Source: Elymus sibiricus
Lineage: Eukaryota > Streptophyta > Magnoliopsida > Poales > Poaceae
Direction: 5' to 3'
DNA length: 64,000 bases
Assembly (NCBI GenBank): GCA_039707655.1
Contig: CM077665.1
Location: 308,388,486-308,452,485, forward strand
Shown here: positions 12,452 to 22,559 of the stretch, piece by piece
Position numbering within the stretch: the stretch's first letter is position 1
Layout: each line of letters starts with the position of its first letter
The notes under the pieces: model-generated
Told to the model about the DNA's origin: nothing
The model's input: the letters and a program-made list of their open reading frames with translations, nothing else
Databases searched by the model: none
Position numbers and translations under genes: made by a program

Positions 12452-13065
12452 CTACGGCTGGTGCTCGTCGATCTTTGCCGCCGCCTCCATGTCCAGCTCG
12501 CGCCCGACGGTCTCCTGGGGAAGGGGCTCCATGGCATCAATTGCACCATACTCGGCAAGCATCTCGCCATCGACGTCCGTCATATCTTTGGAATAGGCCG
12601 CCACGAGCTGGGTGTTGGCGGCCGCGATCTGGGCTTTGGCGGGTCCGTCGTGGCAAGGTATGCCGCGCAGGAATGGACGGCTGCTCGAACTCTCTCGGCG
12701 ATTGCCAACTCTTCGGCCGTGGGTTGCCGACCATTATCGGAGAAGCTTCGTTCGATTTGTGCGGTGACCGCCACGAGCTGGGCGTGGACGGCCTCGACAT
12801 GGTCGTGGGCGGCCTCCATCAGGGCTAAGGTCGCCGCTGCGGAACGGACAGCTGTTGTGCCGCTCTCGCTAGTTGCTATCCCCGAGGCAGATGCTGCTGC
12901 CGCCGCCTGAGAAGCAACATCGGCCGTTTGGGCTGCCTTGGCCGCCCGGACGCAGATTGCGGTCGCCCTCACGAAGCTTGTTAGCACGTGCCTGGCGGCT
13001 GCGGCCACGCTCTCGCCGGAGTGGGCTGCCGAAGTTGCCCTCATGACGCGGGTCCACGTCCCCAT
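12452..13065 (-). pseudogene. Alanine-rich helical protein gene of the CACTA element, one frameshift
   Basis: From ATG at 13,065 the minus strand encodes an alanine-rich protein with heptad-like A/V/L spacing (AHDHVEAVHAQLVAVTAQI and similar). Near 12,650 the sensible reading moves to another frame, which continues as AKAQIAAANTQLVAAYSKDM and ends at TAG 12,452-12,454. One indel is therefore likely, giving about 200 residues if joined. It resembles in composition the first exon of the B3 gene and the gene at 17.4-18.1 kb. I recognise no named domain. It could be an element-encoded DNA-binding or scaffold protein, or a decayed copy of one. Confidence 0.45.
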
Positions 13066-13299
13066 CTTTCACCGGAGATGATTGAACAGTGAAATGATAT
13101 TTGAGGAGCGGGCTAGTGTGCTTGACACTCCGACGGTGCTCCAAGATATTTTGTGCTGCATCTCACATGGTTGGTGATAATAAACTGTGTGCGATCTACT
13201 TGATTTTTCGTCTTGATTTGAATTACATAATGGGGTCACAGCTGCAAAGGATGGTGTTTGAATTGCTAGAACTTTTATCTACAGTGAACATGCAACTAT

Positions 13300-16140
13300 A
13301 GGTGTGTCGTCAAAAAAATTGGAATTATTCAGGGTTCGTTTGGACGTTTTTATACATTAACTTGGTTTTGTAGGCATTTCAGGTGCATAATTCAAATTTG
13401 AACTACATGCACCTGCTCCAGTGCATATAAACGGGTTGAAAAATCAAATATGTGTCCTTGGTTGCATGCTTAGGTCCCATGCAAGAAATGGGAATGAATG
13501 TCAAACACCCTGCCACCGTCACACGACCGCAAACATTGAGATACCTGGTTTTTAAATTCTAGTAAATCCAAAACTCGTCTGAAATTCATGAAACTTGGCA
13601 TTCTATCATGGAGCGGCATCAACATGCCGTGGTAAAAAATTTGTCCCATTTGGGGCAGGTTTGGGTATAAGCTTCTCCCAAACCAGAGCTTCTCACAACA
13701 AGCGTGATGGTTTCGGTAGGGAACGTGCCACCTTTGGGGACGAAATGATATCCGTTGCCTCTTATTGCTTTCAAATTTTTTCTAGTGTCAACATAGAACA
13801 ACAAGAGTGTTGTGTTTAATTTTGGAATTTTTCGGGGTTCGTTTGGACATTTTTATACATTAACTGGGTTTTCTAGGCATTTTATGTGCATAATTCAAAT
13901 TTGAACTACATGCACATGCTCCAGTGCATATAAATTGGTTGAAAAATCAAATTTGTGTCCTTCGGTGCATGCTTAGGTCCCATGCAAGAAATGGGAATGA
14001 ATTTCAAACACCCTGCCACCGTCACTCGGCCGCAAACATTGAGATACTTGGTTTTAAAATTCTAGTAAATCCAAAACTCGTCTGAAATTCATGAAACTTG
14101 GCATGCTATCATGGAGCGGCATCAACATGCCGTGGTAAAAATTTTGTCCCATTTGGGGCAGGTTTGGGTATAAGCTTCTCACAAACCAGAGCTTCTCATA
14201 ACAAGCGTGATGGTTTCGGTAGGGAACGTGCCACCTTTGGGGAAGAAACGATATCCGTTGCCTCTTATTGCTTTCAAATTTTTTGTAGTGTTAACATAGA
14301 ACAACAAGAGTGTTGTGTTTAATTTTGGAATTTTTCGGGGTTCGTTTGGACATTTTTATACATTAACTTGGTTTTGTAGGCATTTCAGGTGCATAATTCA
14401 AATTTGAACTACATGCACATGCTCCAGTGCATATAAACTGGTTGAAAAATCAAATATGTGTCCTTGGTTGCATGCTTAGGTCCCATGCAAGAAATGGGAA
14501 TGAATTTCAAACACCCTACCACCGTCACTCGGCCGCAAACATTGAGATACTTGGTTTTTAAATTCTAGTAAATCCAAAACTCGTCTGAAATTCATGAAAC
14601 TTGGCATGCTATCATGGAGCGGCATCAACATGCCATGGTAAAAATTTTGTCCCATTTGGGGCAGGTTTGGGTATAAGCTTCTCACAAACCAGAGCTTCTC
14701 ACAACAAGCGTGATGGTTTCGGTAGGGAACGTGCCACCTTTGGGGACGAAACGATATCCGTTACCTCTTATTGCTTTCAAAAAATTTCTAGTGTCAACAT
14801 AGAACAACAGGAGTGTTGTGTTTAATTTTGGAATTTTTCGGGGTTCGTTTGGACATTTTTATACATTAACTTGGTTTTGTAGGCATTTCAGGTGCATAAT
14901 TCAAATTTGAACTACATGCACATGCTCCAGTGCATATAAACTGGTTTGAAAAATCAAATTTGTGTCCTTGGTTGTATGCTTAGGTCCCATGCAAGAAATG
15001 GGAATGAATTTCAAACACCCTGCCACCGTCACTCGGCCGCAAACATTGAGATACTTGGTTTTTAAATTCTAGTAAATCCAAAACTCGTCTGAAATTCATG
15101 TAACTTGGCATGCTATCATGGAGCGACATCAACATGCCGTGGTAAAAATTTTGTCCCATTTGGGGAAGGTTTGGGTATAAGCTTCTCACAACAAGCGTGA
15201 TGGTTTCGGTAGGGAACGTGCCACCTTTGGGGACGAAACGATATCCGTTGCCTCTTATTGCTTTCAAAAAATTTCTAGTGTCAACAAAGAACAACAGGAG
15301 TGTTGTGTTTAATTTTGGAATTTTTCGGGGTTCGTTTGGACATTTTTATACATTAACTGGGTTTTCTAGGCATTTTATGTGCATAATTCAAATTTGAACT
15401 ACATGCACATGCTCCAGTGCATATAAATTGGTTGAAAAATCAAATATGTGTCCTTCGGTGCATGCTTAGGTCCCATGCAAGAAATGGGAATGAATTTCAA
15501 ACACCCTGCCACCGTCACTCGGCCGCAAACATTGAGATACTTGGTTTTTAAATTCTAGTAAATCCAAAACTCGTCTGAAATTCATGAAACTTGGCATGCT
15601 ATCATGGAGCGGCATCAACATGCCGTGGTAAAAATTTTGTCCCATTTGGGGCAGGTTTGGGTATAAGCTTCTCACAAACCAGAGCTTCTCACAACAAGCG
15701 TGATGGTTTCGGTAGGGAACGTGCCACCTTTGGGGACGAAACAATATCCGTTGCCTCTTATTGCTTTCAAAAAATTTCTAGTGTCAACATACAACAACAG
15801 GAGTGTTGTGTTTAATTTTGGAATTTTTTGGGGTTCGTTTGGACATTTTTATACATTAACTGGGTTTTCTAGGCATTTTATGTGCATAATTCAAATTTGA
15901 ACTACATGCACATGCTCCAGTGCATATAAATTGGTTGAAAAATCAAATCTGTGTCCTTCGGCGCATGCTTAGGTCCCATGCAAGAAATGGGAATGAATTT
16001 CAAACACCAGGGCACTGTTGATTGCCGGCAAAACATTGAGATACTTTGTTTTTAAATTCTAGTAAATCCAAAACTCGTCTGAAATTCATGAAACTTGGCA
16101 TGCTGTAATGGAATGGCACCCGACATGCTGTGGTATTTTT
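13300..16140. repeat. 503-bp tandem repeat array, about 5.6 copies
   Basis: The landmark ggttcgtttggac occurs at 13,333, 13,836, 14,339, 14,842, 15,329 and 15,832, giving a period of 503 bp four times and one unit shortened by 16 bp (loss of a cacaaaccagagcttct-type segment near 15,187). Units are very similar by eye. The array decays after about 16,130. Each unit contains tcatggagcggcatcaacatg and a conserved catgcacatgctccagtgcat segment. Short frames in each unit are repeats of one another and not genes. Confidence 0.9.
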
Positions 16141-16499
16141 CGTGTCCATTTTGAGAGAAGGCGCACTCAAATAACAGCCAACAATGGCATTTTGAAACAA
16201 ATAGCTGCCACTGTAACATCTCAAACGTTTTGTATAATTTAAATTGTGTGCGTTCTGTTAACCATTCACGTGACGCCACGCCTCACTCTTTTAATGGCTA
16301 GGAGGTGCCGTGCGGACAGGTGCTTGAGTGCTTGACTAAACGGGAGGCGTGCGAGCTGTACTCCAATGCGGAGGCTCACCGGGAAGCGTGCGAGCTGTAC
16401 GCCGGGCAGGCTCACCGGGAAGCGAGCCCTTTGACTTCCATGGCCGCCCGCCTTGCTCGCATCCTCTCCATTAATGGCGCCCAAGCCGCAGTTTAATAC

Positions 16500-16800
16500 G
16501 GTTTTTAAATATAAAACACTCATCGCAAACGTTTTAGTTAGAACACCCGTATGTAAAACCGACAACTTCCCCAGGAAGCCAAGGGAAAATGTGCCTAGCA
16601 GGATTTGTGCAGCTCTTGATCGCAAACGTTTTAGTTAGAACACCCATATGCAAACTGATAGCTTCCCCAGGAAGCCAAGAGAAAATGTGCCGAGCAGGAT
16701 TTCTGCAGCTCTTGATCGCAAACGTTTTAGATAGAACACCCGTATGCAAAGTGAGAGCTATGGTCTTCCCCCTTAAGTCGAGGGAAAATTCGCAGCGCAG
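16500..16800. repeat. 97-bp minisatellite, about 3 copies
   Basis: The core cgcaaacgtttta occurs at 16,524, 16,621 and 16,717, each followed by gatagaacaccc-like, gtatgcaaa and cttccccaggaagcca segments. A fourth decayed core follows near 16,821. The core matches the element's gcaaacggtt subterminal motif. Confidence 0.75.
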
Positions 16801-17285
16801 GATTTGTGCATCCCTTCAATGCAAACGGTTGTTTTGGATGACCCGTGTGCAACCACGTACAAACAATTTGGTAAGATTTGCATCTGTCATATTGGGTATG
16901 TTGCCATTTGTCAAACTGGAAAGATTGACATTTGTTGATCTAGTAACATTGCCATTTGTCAATCCTTGTAACACTGCGATTAGTCAAAATATGCAGCTAA
17001 AAATCACTAGCACTATCTAATTTTTGCAACTAAAATTCAGTAATTAGGCATAGATTTCATTCATAGATTAAGCAGTCGTTCTTAATTTATACAAACAGTT
17101 CAACTCGACAGCTGAACCGACCAAACTTTTCCCCAATTGTTGCCAACCACGTACTGAAATAACTAGTTCAACTATATATACTAGCTAATTTTAAGTACGT
17201 TGTACAGTTCCACCACACATCTATAGTCAGATGAACTGAACAAAATAGCCCCTAAATACTACTACTACTACTACGGAGGGGCTTT
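16800..17285. other. AT-rich spacer, no gene seen
   Basis: Between the minisatellite and the 3' end of the next gene there is AT-rich DNA with an (act)n tract near 17,255-17,275. I see no coding signal. Confidence 0.5.
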
Positions 17286-17351
17286 GTGCTACTTCCGGCA
17301 GCCTCTCCTCTTCCGAGCGCGCTCAGTAAGAGGCAGAGGAGGAGGAGGAGC

Positions 17352-18062
17352 CTACCGACGAGCTGGACAAATGCAATACGGTGCCTGCCGCTGCTGCACG
17401 TTCAGCGACGCTCGCCAGCTCGAACGCCGACTGCTGCTCCAGATATCCCTCTCGAAGCGGCCAGACTTCTCGTAGATCTCCTGATTCCTCGCCTCTGCGT
17501 CGGCGTGTGCTGCGACCACGGCTGCGGTAAGGCTTTTTGCATGCTCGACGAGGCGCTCCTCCTCCTCCCGCAGGAACTCGATGTAGCGCGCAAGGTCGCT
17601 GACGCACGTGCGGGTCTCCACCTCCGCCTCCCTCCTTCGGGCGGCGGTGGCGGAGCGGGTGATGATCCCGACGGTCGACGGTGGGTTGGCGGCCACGGCG
17701 GCCGACGATGGGGTGGCGGCCACGACGGCCACCTCCCGCCTTCGGGCCGCGGTGGCGGAGCGGGTGATGGCCGGCAGTGGGGTGGCGGCCACGACGGCCA
17801 CCTCCCGCCTACGGGCCACGGCGGCGGAGCGGGCGATGGCCCTGGCTTTCGACGGTGGTGTGGCGGCAATGGCGGCCGGCAACAGCTGCCGACGGGCAGC
17901 GGCGGCGGAGCGTGTGGTGGGTGTTCCGCGCACACCCAACAAGGACGCCACGCGCACTACACTACGCCGGGGACTGAGCCGCCGCCGCGGTGTAGCCTCC
18001 CAGCTGGAGCTGTCCTCTGATGATGGTGGAGTGGCTGAGCGACGACGACGGACCGGTGCCAT
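17352..18062 (-). CDS. Alanine/arginine-rich repeat protein of the CACTA element
   Basis: The ATG at 18,060-18,062 was chosen because a TATA box (gctatataaac read on the minus strand) lies about 85 bp upstream and the N-terminus MAPVRRRRSATPPSSEDS begins a compositionally uniform protein of 236 residues. Residues about 79-147 hold three imperfect repeats of SATAARRREVAVVAATP. Residues about 153-200 form a likely coiled coil (LARYIEFLREEEERLVEHAKS onward). Arg-rich N-terminal and repeat regions suggest nucleic-acid binding. I recognise no family domain. The 3' end is uncertain: another frame continues through an ASVAERAAAAG reading to about 17,323, so a late frameshift is possible. It is probably an element-encoded accessory gene. 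Confidence 0.45.
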   Translation of the reverse strand: MAPVRRRRSATPPSSEDSSSWEATPRRRLSPRRSVVRVASLLGVRGTPTTRSAAAARRQLLPAAIAATPPSKARAIARSAAVARRREVAVVAATPLPAITRSATAARRREVAVVAATPSSAAVAANPPSTVGIITRSATAARRREAEVETRTCVSDLARYIEFLREEEERLVEHAKSLTAAVVAAHADAEARNQEIYEKSGRFERDIWSSSRRSSWRASLNVQQRQAPYCICPARR

Positions 18063-18143
18063 TGGCGATTGTGGGAGAAGCAGACGAGATAAGCTACAGG
18101 GAGGGAGGGGAAAATGCGATGCAGGACTCGCCGGCCGTGAGGG

Positions 18144-18151
18144 TTTATATA
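18144..18151 (-). promoter_or_regulatory. TATA box of the alanine/arginine-rich gene
   Basis: The minus strand reads tatataaa within gctatataaaccc, about 85 bp upstream of the chosen ATG, at a position normal for a plant core promoter with a short leader. Confidence 0.5.
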
Positions 18152-18389
18152 GCAGGCCGGTAAGCATTGGGATTTTGGGGGATTTCACCGAGTCGGGAGG
18201 GAAGCTTGCGCGGGAACCTGCGAGGTTGCGTGGGAACGGGCTCACCGATGATTCATTGGCGCCACTTTGAGCCACCGTTTGGCCAAAAGAACACCCCCGC
18301 GCGCTGCGCAAGCTTGCGTTGTAAGCCGTCTGCGGCAGCGGGGTGACAAGACGTGCGAGAGGAGGACGAAAGGACACGTACACATACGG

Positions 18390-18750
18390 TTAATACAAAA
18401 AAAGTTTGCGATTTAATTACCTACTATACCCCCGTCCTGGTTTATAAGTAGGATTTAACTAATAAAATACGAATGCATGTCGCCAAAGATTATATCGTTG
18501 GATTCGTATTTGAACATAGTTTCTAGTTATACAATTTTTGTAACATGCATTAACACTTTTTTGGTTAAATTTAAGGTTATATACCAGCAAGCGTTTGCCC
18601 GCAACACACACGGCTTATTCCATCACAAACAGCTCGGATGGATCAACTGTATGCCACGTATCGCACACGCAACTCTAATCTGATTCGTGCTTGATGTCTC
18701 CGACATCGCTCGCACAGTTCGTCTTATTTGCCACGTATCACTGTGCCGGC
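18390..18750. other. Spacer with subterminal-type motifs
   Basis: No gene is seen. Motifs cacatacggtt, gtttgcg, caacacacacggc, catcacaaacagct and catcgctcgcacagtt lie between the divergently transcribed genes, again inside the element and away from its ends. Confidence 0.4.
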
Positions 18751-19232
18751 CTTTGCTAGCGTCCCTCGGCAAGCTCTGCTCGCCGTTAGGCGCCGCAGCG
18801 CGTTGTGCTCACCGTTAGGCGCCGCGGCGCGCTCTGCTCGCGTCCGTCGGCGCGCTCGGCTTGTGGACAGCTTTTCCTTGCGTGTTCAACTGCTATATGC
18901 ATATATATATGGTTGCTCGCCGTTGAGGTGACCGCGGAGCGCTCTGCTCGCGTCCCTCTGCGCGCGCTCTGCCAGCGGTTGGGCATGCGCACGATCATGT
19001 CGGGGGCCCCATATGCATGCGGTTGTGCCGCGCGCATTGCCACGCGATGCAGTTACGTGCGGCACGATGGAGTTATGCGCTGCAAATTAGAACTGCCATT
19101 AGGGCCTGCCGATATTCATGGCCGTCCGGCTTCCCCTTTAATTCCCGCGGCCATTATAACCTTAGTCTCTTCAACCTTTCGATCGCGCCCCACAACACAA
19201 CAAGCACACCCACGAAGACACATAGAGAGGGG

Positions 19233-19925
19233 ATGTCTAGCGGCGCTCCAATGGAGGTCGGCGAGCATAGAGTGGAGACCCACACGAGGGAGACGGATAT
19301 CTCGGTGGTGTACAACATCGACCCGGCCGTGGTGGACGACTACATCAACAGCGTTGAGCAGTTGCTTGCTCGAGACAAGTACAAGGTGGTCGCCATCGAC
19401 CTTCAGTACACCGCCGGTCGTACCGGCATAGATCAGAAGGTTGTCGTCGCCCAGTTGTGCATGCGCCATCATGTCCTCATCTACCACTACTGCATGGCCA
19501 CAGAGCCTTGCGACCGTTTCAACAGGTTTGTCAACAGCACCGACTACAAGTTCGCCACGATGGAAACCACCGACGATGTAAAAGCGCTCAGTGTTACGGG
19601 CTTGGCCTGCAAGAACCTTGTCGAAATCCGTGACCACTACAGGGTCTGGGGCAGCACGAAGAAGGACTCCCTGGTCGAACTCGCCTCGGCCATCATCGAC
19701 CCCTACTACAAAAAGATGAAGCAGGATGCCCAGAGAACAAGTCCCGTATCCTGGCACAGGGCCTGGATGCGGCAACTGGATGAACCTCACCTCAGGTTCG
19801 CGGCCAAGAGCGTGTACACATGCTACGAGATGCACAGGCGGATCGTTGACATGAGGAAGTGCCTCGTTACCCAAATCGACGAGCCCGAATCAAGCCACAA
19901 GCAGAGCAAGCGTCACAAGAAGTAG
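19233..19925 (+). CDS. WRN/DnaQ-like 3'-5' exonuclease-fold protein, catalytic residues lost
   Basis: This single-exon gene of 230 residues starts at ATG 19,233, the first Met of a uniform product, and ends at TAG 19,923-19,925 after a Lys/His-rich tail (SKRHKK). The order of the DEDD exonuclease fold is visible: KVVAIDLQYTAG (Exo I), VVVAQLCMRHHVLIYHY, TDYKFATMETTDDVKAL (Exo II) and LRFAAKSVYTCYEMHRRI (Exo III). Compared with the intact relative at 23.0-23.7 kb, the Exo I Asp-x-Glu is Asp-x-Gln, and the Exo III Tyr-x3-Asp is Phe-x3-Ser. The protein is predicted to keep the fold but not catalysis. It lies near the right end of the CACTA element on the plus strand, and a partial second copy exists at 44.7/47.7 kb. 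The role is unknown; nucleic-acid binding is plausible. Confidence 0.7.
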   Translation: MSSGAPMEVGEHRVETHTRETDISVVYNIDPAVVDDYINSVEQLLARDKYKVVAIDLQYTAGRTGIDQKVVVAQLCMRHHVLIYHYCMATEPCDRFNRFVNSTDYKFATMETTDDVKALSVTGLACKNLVEIRDHYRVWGSTKKDSLVELASAIIDPYYKKMKQDAQRTSPVSWHRAWMRQLDEPHLRFAAKSVYTCYEMHRRIVDMRKCLVTQIDEPESSHKQSKRHKK

Positions 19926-20159
19926 ATGATGATCAGATGATCATTTATGCTAGTTAATCATGCATGTAATATATAGTTTACTTTATTGGTGTGTGGAAAT
20001 GTCATGTGTGTAGTAGCCACCTATGTAATTATGCATGTATTAGTTTACTTTGGTGTGTGCAAATGCCATGGTTGTAGTAGCCACCTATGTAAGTGGATGT
20101 TTAATTTGGTTATGCAACCATGTCCTTATAAGTGTGTATATATATATATATGTTGTTGT

Positions 20160-20688
20160 TCTGTATGCAATCCCATCGCACAACACACACGTCTTATTAG
20201 CAGCAACCGTCTGTGTTATTATCGGTCTTCGCACACATTTCTGATTACAGACCTGTTTGCCGCGTATCACACACATCTTGTTATATTGAACCGTTTCAGT
20301 TCTCTTGTCTCAACACAAACAGTTCATCCGAGTGAACCGCATGCCGTATATCTCACACACCTTGATCTGGCTGGCCGTTTCTTTTGTGTTGCCTAATCAC
20401 AAACAGTTCATCCGAGTGAACCGTATGCTGTACATCGCACACACCTTCATCTGGCTGTCCGTTTCTTTTGTTCCTTCTCATCGCAAACGGTTAATTGAAC
20501 TGAACCGTATGCCCTGCATCGCACACGCAACTAAAATCTGAACTGTGTTTGATGCATCCTCCATCGCAAACGTTTTGCACCTTTTTTGACGGTTTTTTTA
20601 CACCACCGTTTGCGATTATTGCATCGCACACAGTTTCGTCGAAGGGTCTCTGATCGTAGTGTCGCGTTAGCAGCATCCTGCAGTAGTG
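20160..20688. repeat. Right subterminal repeat region of the CACTA element
   Basis: There are repeats of the type catcgcacacRc, tcacaaacagttcatccgagtgaaccg (twice) and tcgcaaacggttaattgaac, ending at the terminus cagcatcctgcagtagtg. The same block, inverted and very similar, occupies 44,072-44,750. Confidence 0.75.
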
Positions 20689-20691
20689 TAT

Positions 20692-20712
20692 ATCTCTCTC
20701 TCTCTCTCTCTT
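20692..20712 (+). repeat. (TC)n microsatellite
   Basis: A run of about ten tc dinucleotides lies immediately outside the CACTA right end and its tat duplication. Confidence 0.85.
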
Positions 20713-21002
20713 TGTCACAAAAATATTCTCTCTATATCTATCTCTCACAATAATACATGCATGGTCTAAATTGAAACCAACTACAAAAATGAGCTCCAAT
20801 TACAAAGATAAATTCCACTCCCAAACAGAATATGAAAATAGGTGAAATCGTGAACACAAATGTTTGATGCTTGCATGAATGTCAATGATATGGATGTACT
20901 ACTCGTACATCCACACAGACCCATGTGATGTTTGTTGTACTGCTCCTGCCAGCCTTCCTCCGACACGTTCCAACATATTGTGCTACTTTTCTATCTTTCT
21001 CC

Positions 21003-21690
21003 TCAGACCATGTGAAACCACGAAAAGGTCAACCCCCGGCTCCACGGGTACTGTAGCTCGAAGCTCCCATATGGACACAACACCCACCGGGGAACGCAGT
21101 CATTCCCGAAGTGGACGGCGCCGCGGCCTGGGAAGAGGACGGAGTCTCCGACATCTCCGTGGTGGAGCACACCCTCGACGGTCGCGAGTAGCGCGCGCTC
21201 ACTGGCCATGCGGAGGATAGTGTGATCTAGCGGCTCGCCCTCATCGGCCACGAGGGGTAGCCGTGCTCCAGCAGCACACCCTGGTTGTTCATGAGGAGGT
21301 GCATCGCGTCCTCGCCGCTCACAATGTGGACGAGAGCACGCCCGCGAACATCGCATCCTCGCCACTCTCGACGTGGACGTGAGCACGCCCGCGAACATCG
21401 CACCCTCGCCACTCTCGACGTGGACGAGGGCGTGCTCCAGCAGCACGCCCGCAAACATCGCATCCTCGCCGCTCAGGCGCACGAGCGTGTGCTCCAACAG
21501 CATGGCCGCGAGCGTGGCATCCTGGCGGCTCACGAGGTGGATGAGCGTGTGCTCCAGATAGTACCCTAGGAGTCGGGACGCGAGCACCGCACCCCCGGCG
21601 ACGAGGAGTAGTGCATGGTGCCCATCGCGGTTTAGGAAAATCCCGTGATTCCGCCGCGCCCTGGAGGAGCGCGAGCTATAGTGCGCGCTC
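21003..21690 (-). pseudogene. Broken minus-strand gene with repeated hydrophobic units
   Basis: Read on the minus strand from about 21,690, a plausible coding stretch runs FLNRDGHHALLLVAGGAV, then LLGYYLEHTLIHLV, then units of the form LLEHxLVxxxSGEDAMFAGV. Frame is lost within the repeats near 21,400. A readable C-terminal-looking part continues in the same direction (ILRMASERALLATVEGVL) to about 21,003. I do not recognise the family. The repeats suggest expansion of a 20-residue hydrophobic unit followed by frame-breaking indels. It may be a membrane protein fragment or chance coding in GC-rich DNA. Confidence 0.35.
21320..21510. repeat. Minisatellite with 47/60-bp units
   Basis: The segment aacatcg...cctcgcc...acgtggacg recurs with aacatcg at 21,347, 21,394 and 21,454. 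The 13-bp length difference is a gtgctccagcag-type segment present in some units only, so unit-length change shifts the reading frame. Confidence 0.65.
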
Positions 21691-21839
21691 GAGGAGTCCT
21701 GCGCCGATATGCGGGTGGCGGCCGACGTGCAAGATTATCTCTCCTCCTACGAAGACGCCTCCACCGCCCCCGTCGTACGTCCTCTGCCTTGGCTCCAGCG
21801 GACCTTTGGGGTTTAGTTGTATGGAACATTAATATTTGG

Positions 21840-22330
21840 ATTAATCGTACCTCTACCGAAATGTGAAGGATAAAGACTAATGCAAAAAAACAACCTATGA
21901 CTAACAGGCATGAATAGATGGTGTGGCAGCATCGCATGCTGGAGAGTAACGCAAGTATATTGCAATTTATGTATTGCATGCATGACTAGCTTATGTGGCA
22001 TGTTTGCATGGCTAGGAAAGGCTAGAGAAAAATAAACAGATAATGTGTTTAGAGTGCACTCCAATAATGGGAGCATGTAAATATCTTAAGAATACAGTCC
22101 AATTTTTTTCAGACGCTTAGGTGCACCGGATGCCGTGCCATTCTACAAAATGTTTAAAAAAACCTGCTCCAATTTTTTTAAACCTGTTCTTATCTTCAAA
22201 CCAGCCACACCCGTCCCTCACCTCATCAAAACAGCCCGAGGAAAATATTTTGAGTGAAGCATGATTTATTTTTACTGATATATGTATATCAAAACTAGAG
22301 TACGTGTTTATATTTCAAGTTTGTGAACAA
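21840..22330. other. AT-rich stretch, no gene seen
   Basis: No coding signal is visible. Two poly-T/poly-A-rich patches near 22,100 and 22,165 resemble each other (ccaatttttttcag / ccaatttttttaaacc). Confidence 0.4.
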
Positions 22331-22559
22331 GTATTATTCTACTACTTTGGATCCATTGCAACGCATGGGCCGGCACATTGGTACTAGTAGTAAGAAACGA
22401 ATCTCGAGTTTGACAAGAGTTCGTGCAACGGTAGCACCACAAGGCCTGGCGCAGGAGTTACATTTCCCTCTCGGGTTCCACAGGACTGAGCTTCAGCGCC
22501 TTACTACACCTGCCTTTGTGTCAATGACATGTGGACCTGACAGGTGGCTGGTCTACATG

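Larger units (their letters stand above)
9339..20688. mobile_element. Large CACTA element carrying several genes, no transposase seen
   Basis: The left terminus is CACTAGTACAGCGAGGTGCT. The right terminus, read inward, is CACTACTGCAGGATGCTGCT, and about 16 of the first 23 positions agree. The three bases outside each end are identical (tat at 9,336-9,338 and 20,689-20,691), the expected CACTA target duplication. Both subterminal regions share motifs of the type catcRcacacRgtt and gcaaacggtt. Inside are a B3-domain gene, two alanine-rich genes, an exonuclease-fold gene, a 250-bp repeat, a 503-bp array and a 97-bp minisatellite. No transposase domain is visible, so the element is inferred to be non-autonomous. 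A second, rearranged copy of its right end lies at 44,072. The alternative, two unrelated partial elements, is less likely because the target duplication and motifs agree. Confidence 0.7.

Noticed and set aside
13595..15815. A series of nearly identical 74-codon frames about 503 bp apart
   Set aside because: They are the same chance frame repeated in each unit of the tandem array.
13300..16140. Regularly spaced repeats considered as a CRISPR-like array
   Set aside because: The units are about 503 bp and contiguous with no unique spacers, in a plant nuclear context.
20085..20541. Frames with repeated HKQFIRVNRMPYI-type words
   Set aside because: Translations of CACTA subterminal repeats; the inverted copy at 44.2-44.7 kb gives the same artefact.
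22340..22388. Possible Helitron 3' end (ccattgcaacgcatgg followed by ctagt)
   Set aside because: The stem is only about four pairs, and no 5' TC end or captured-gene structure could be tied to it.
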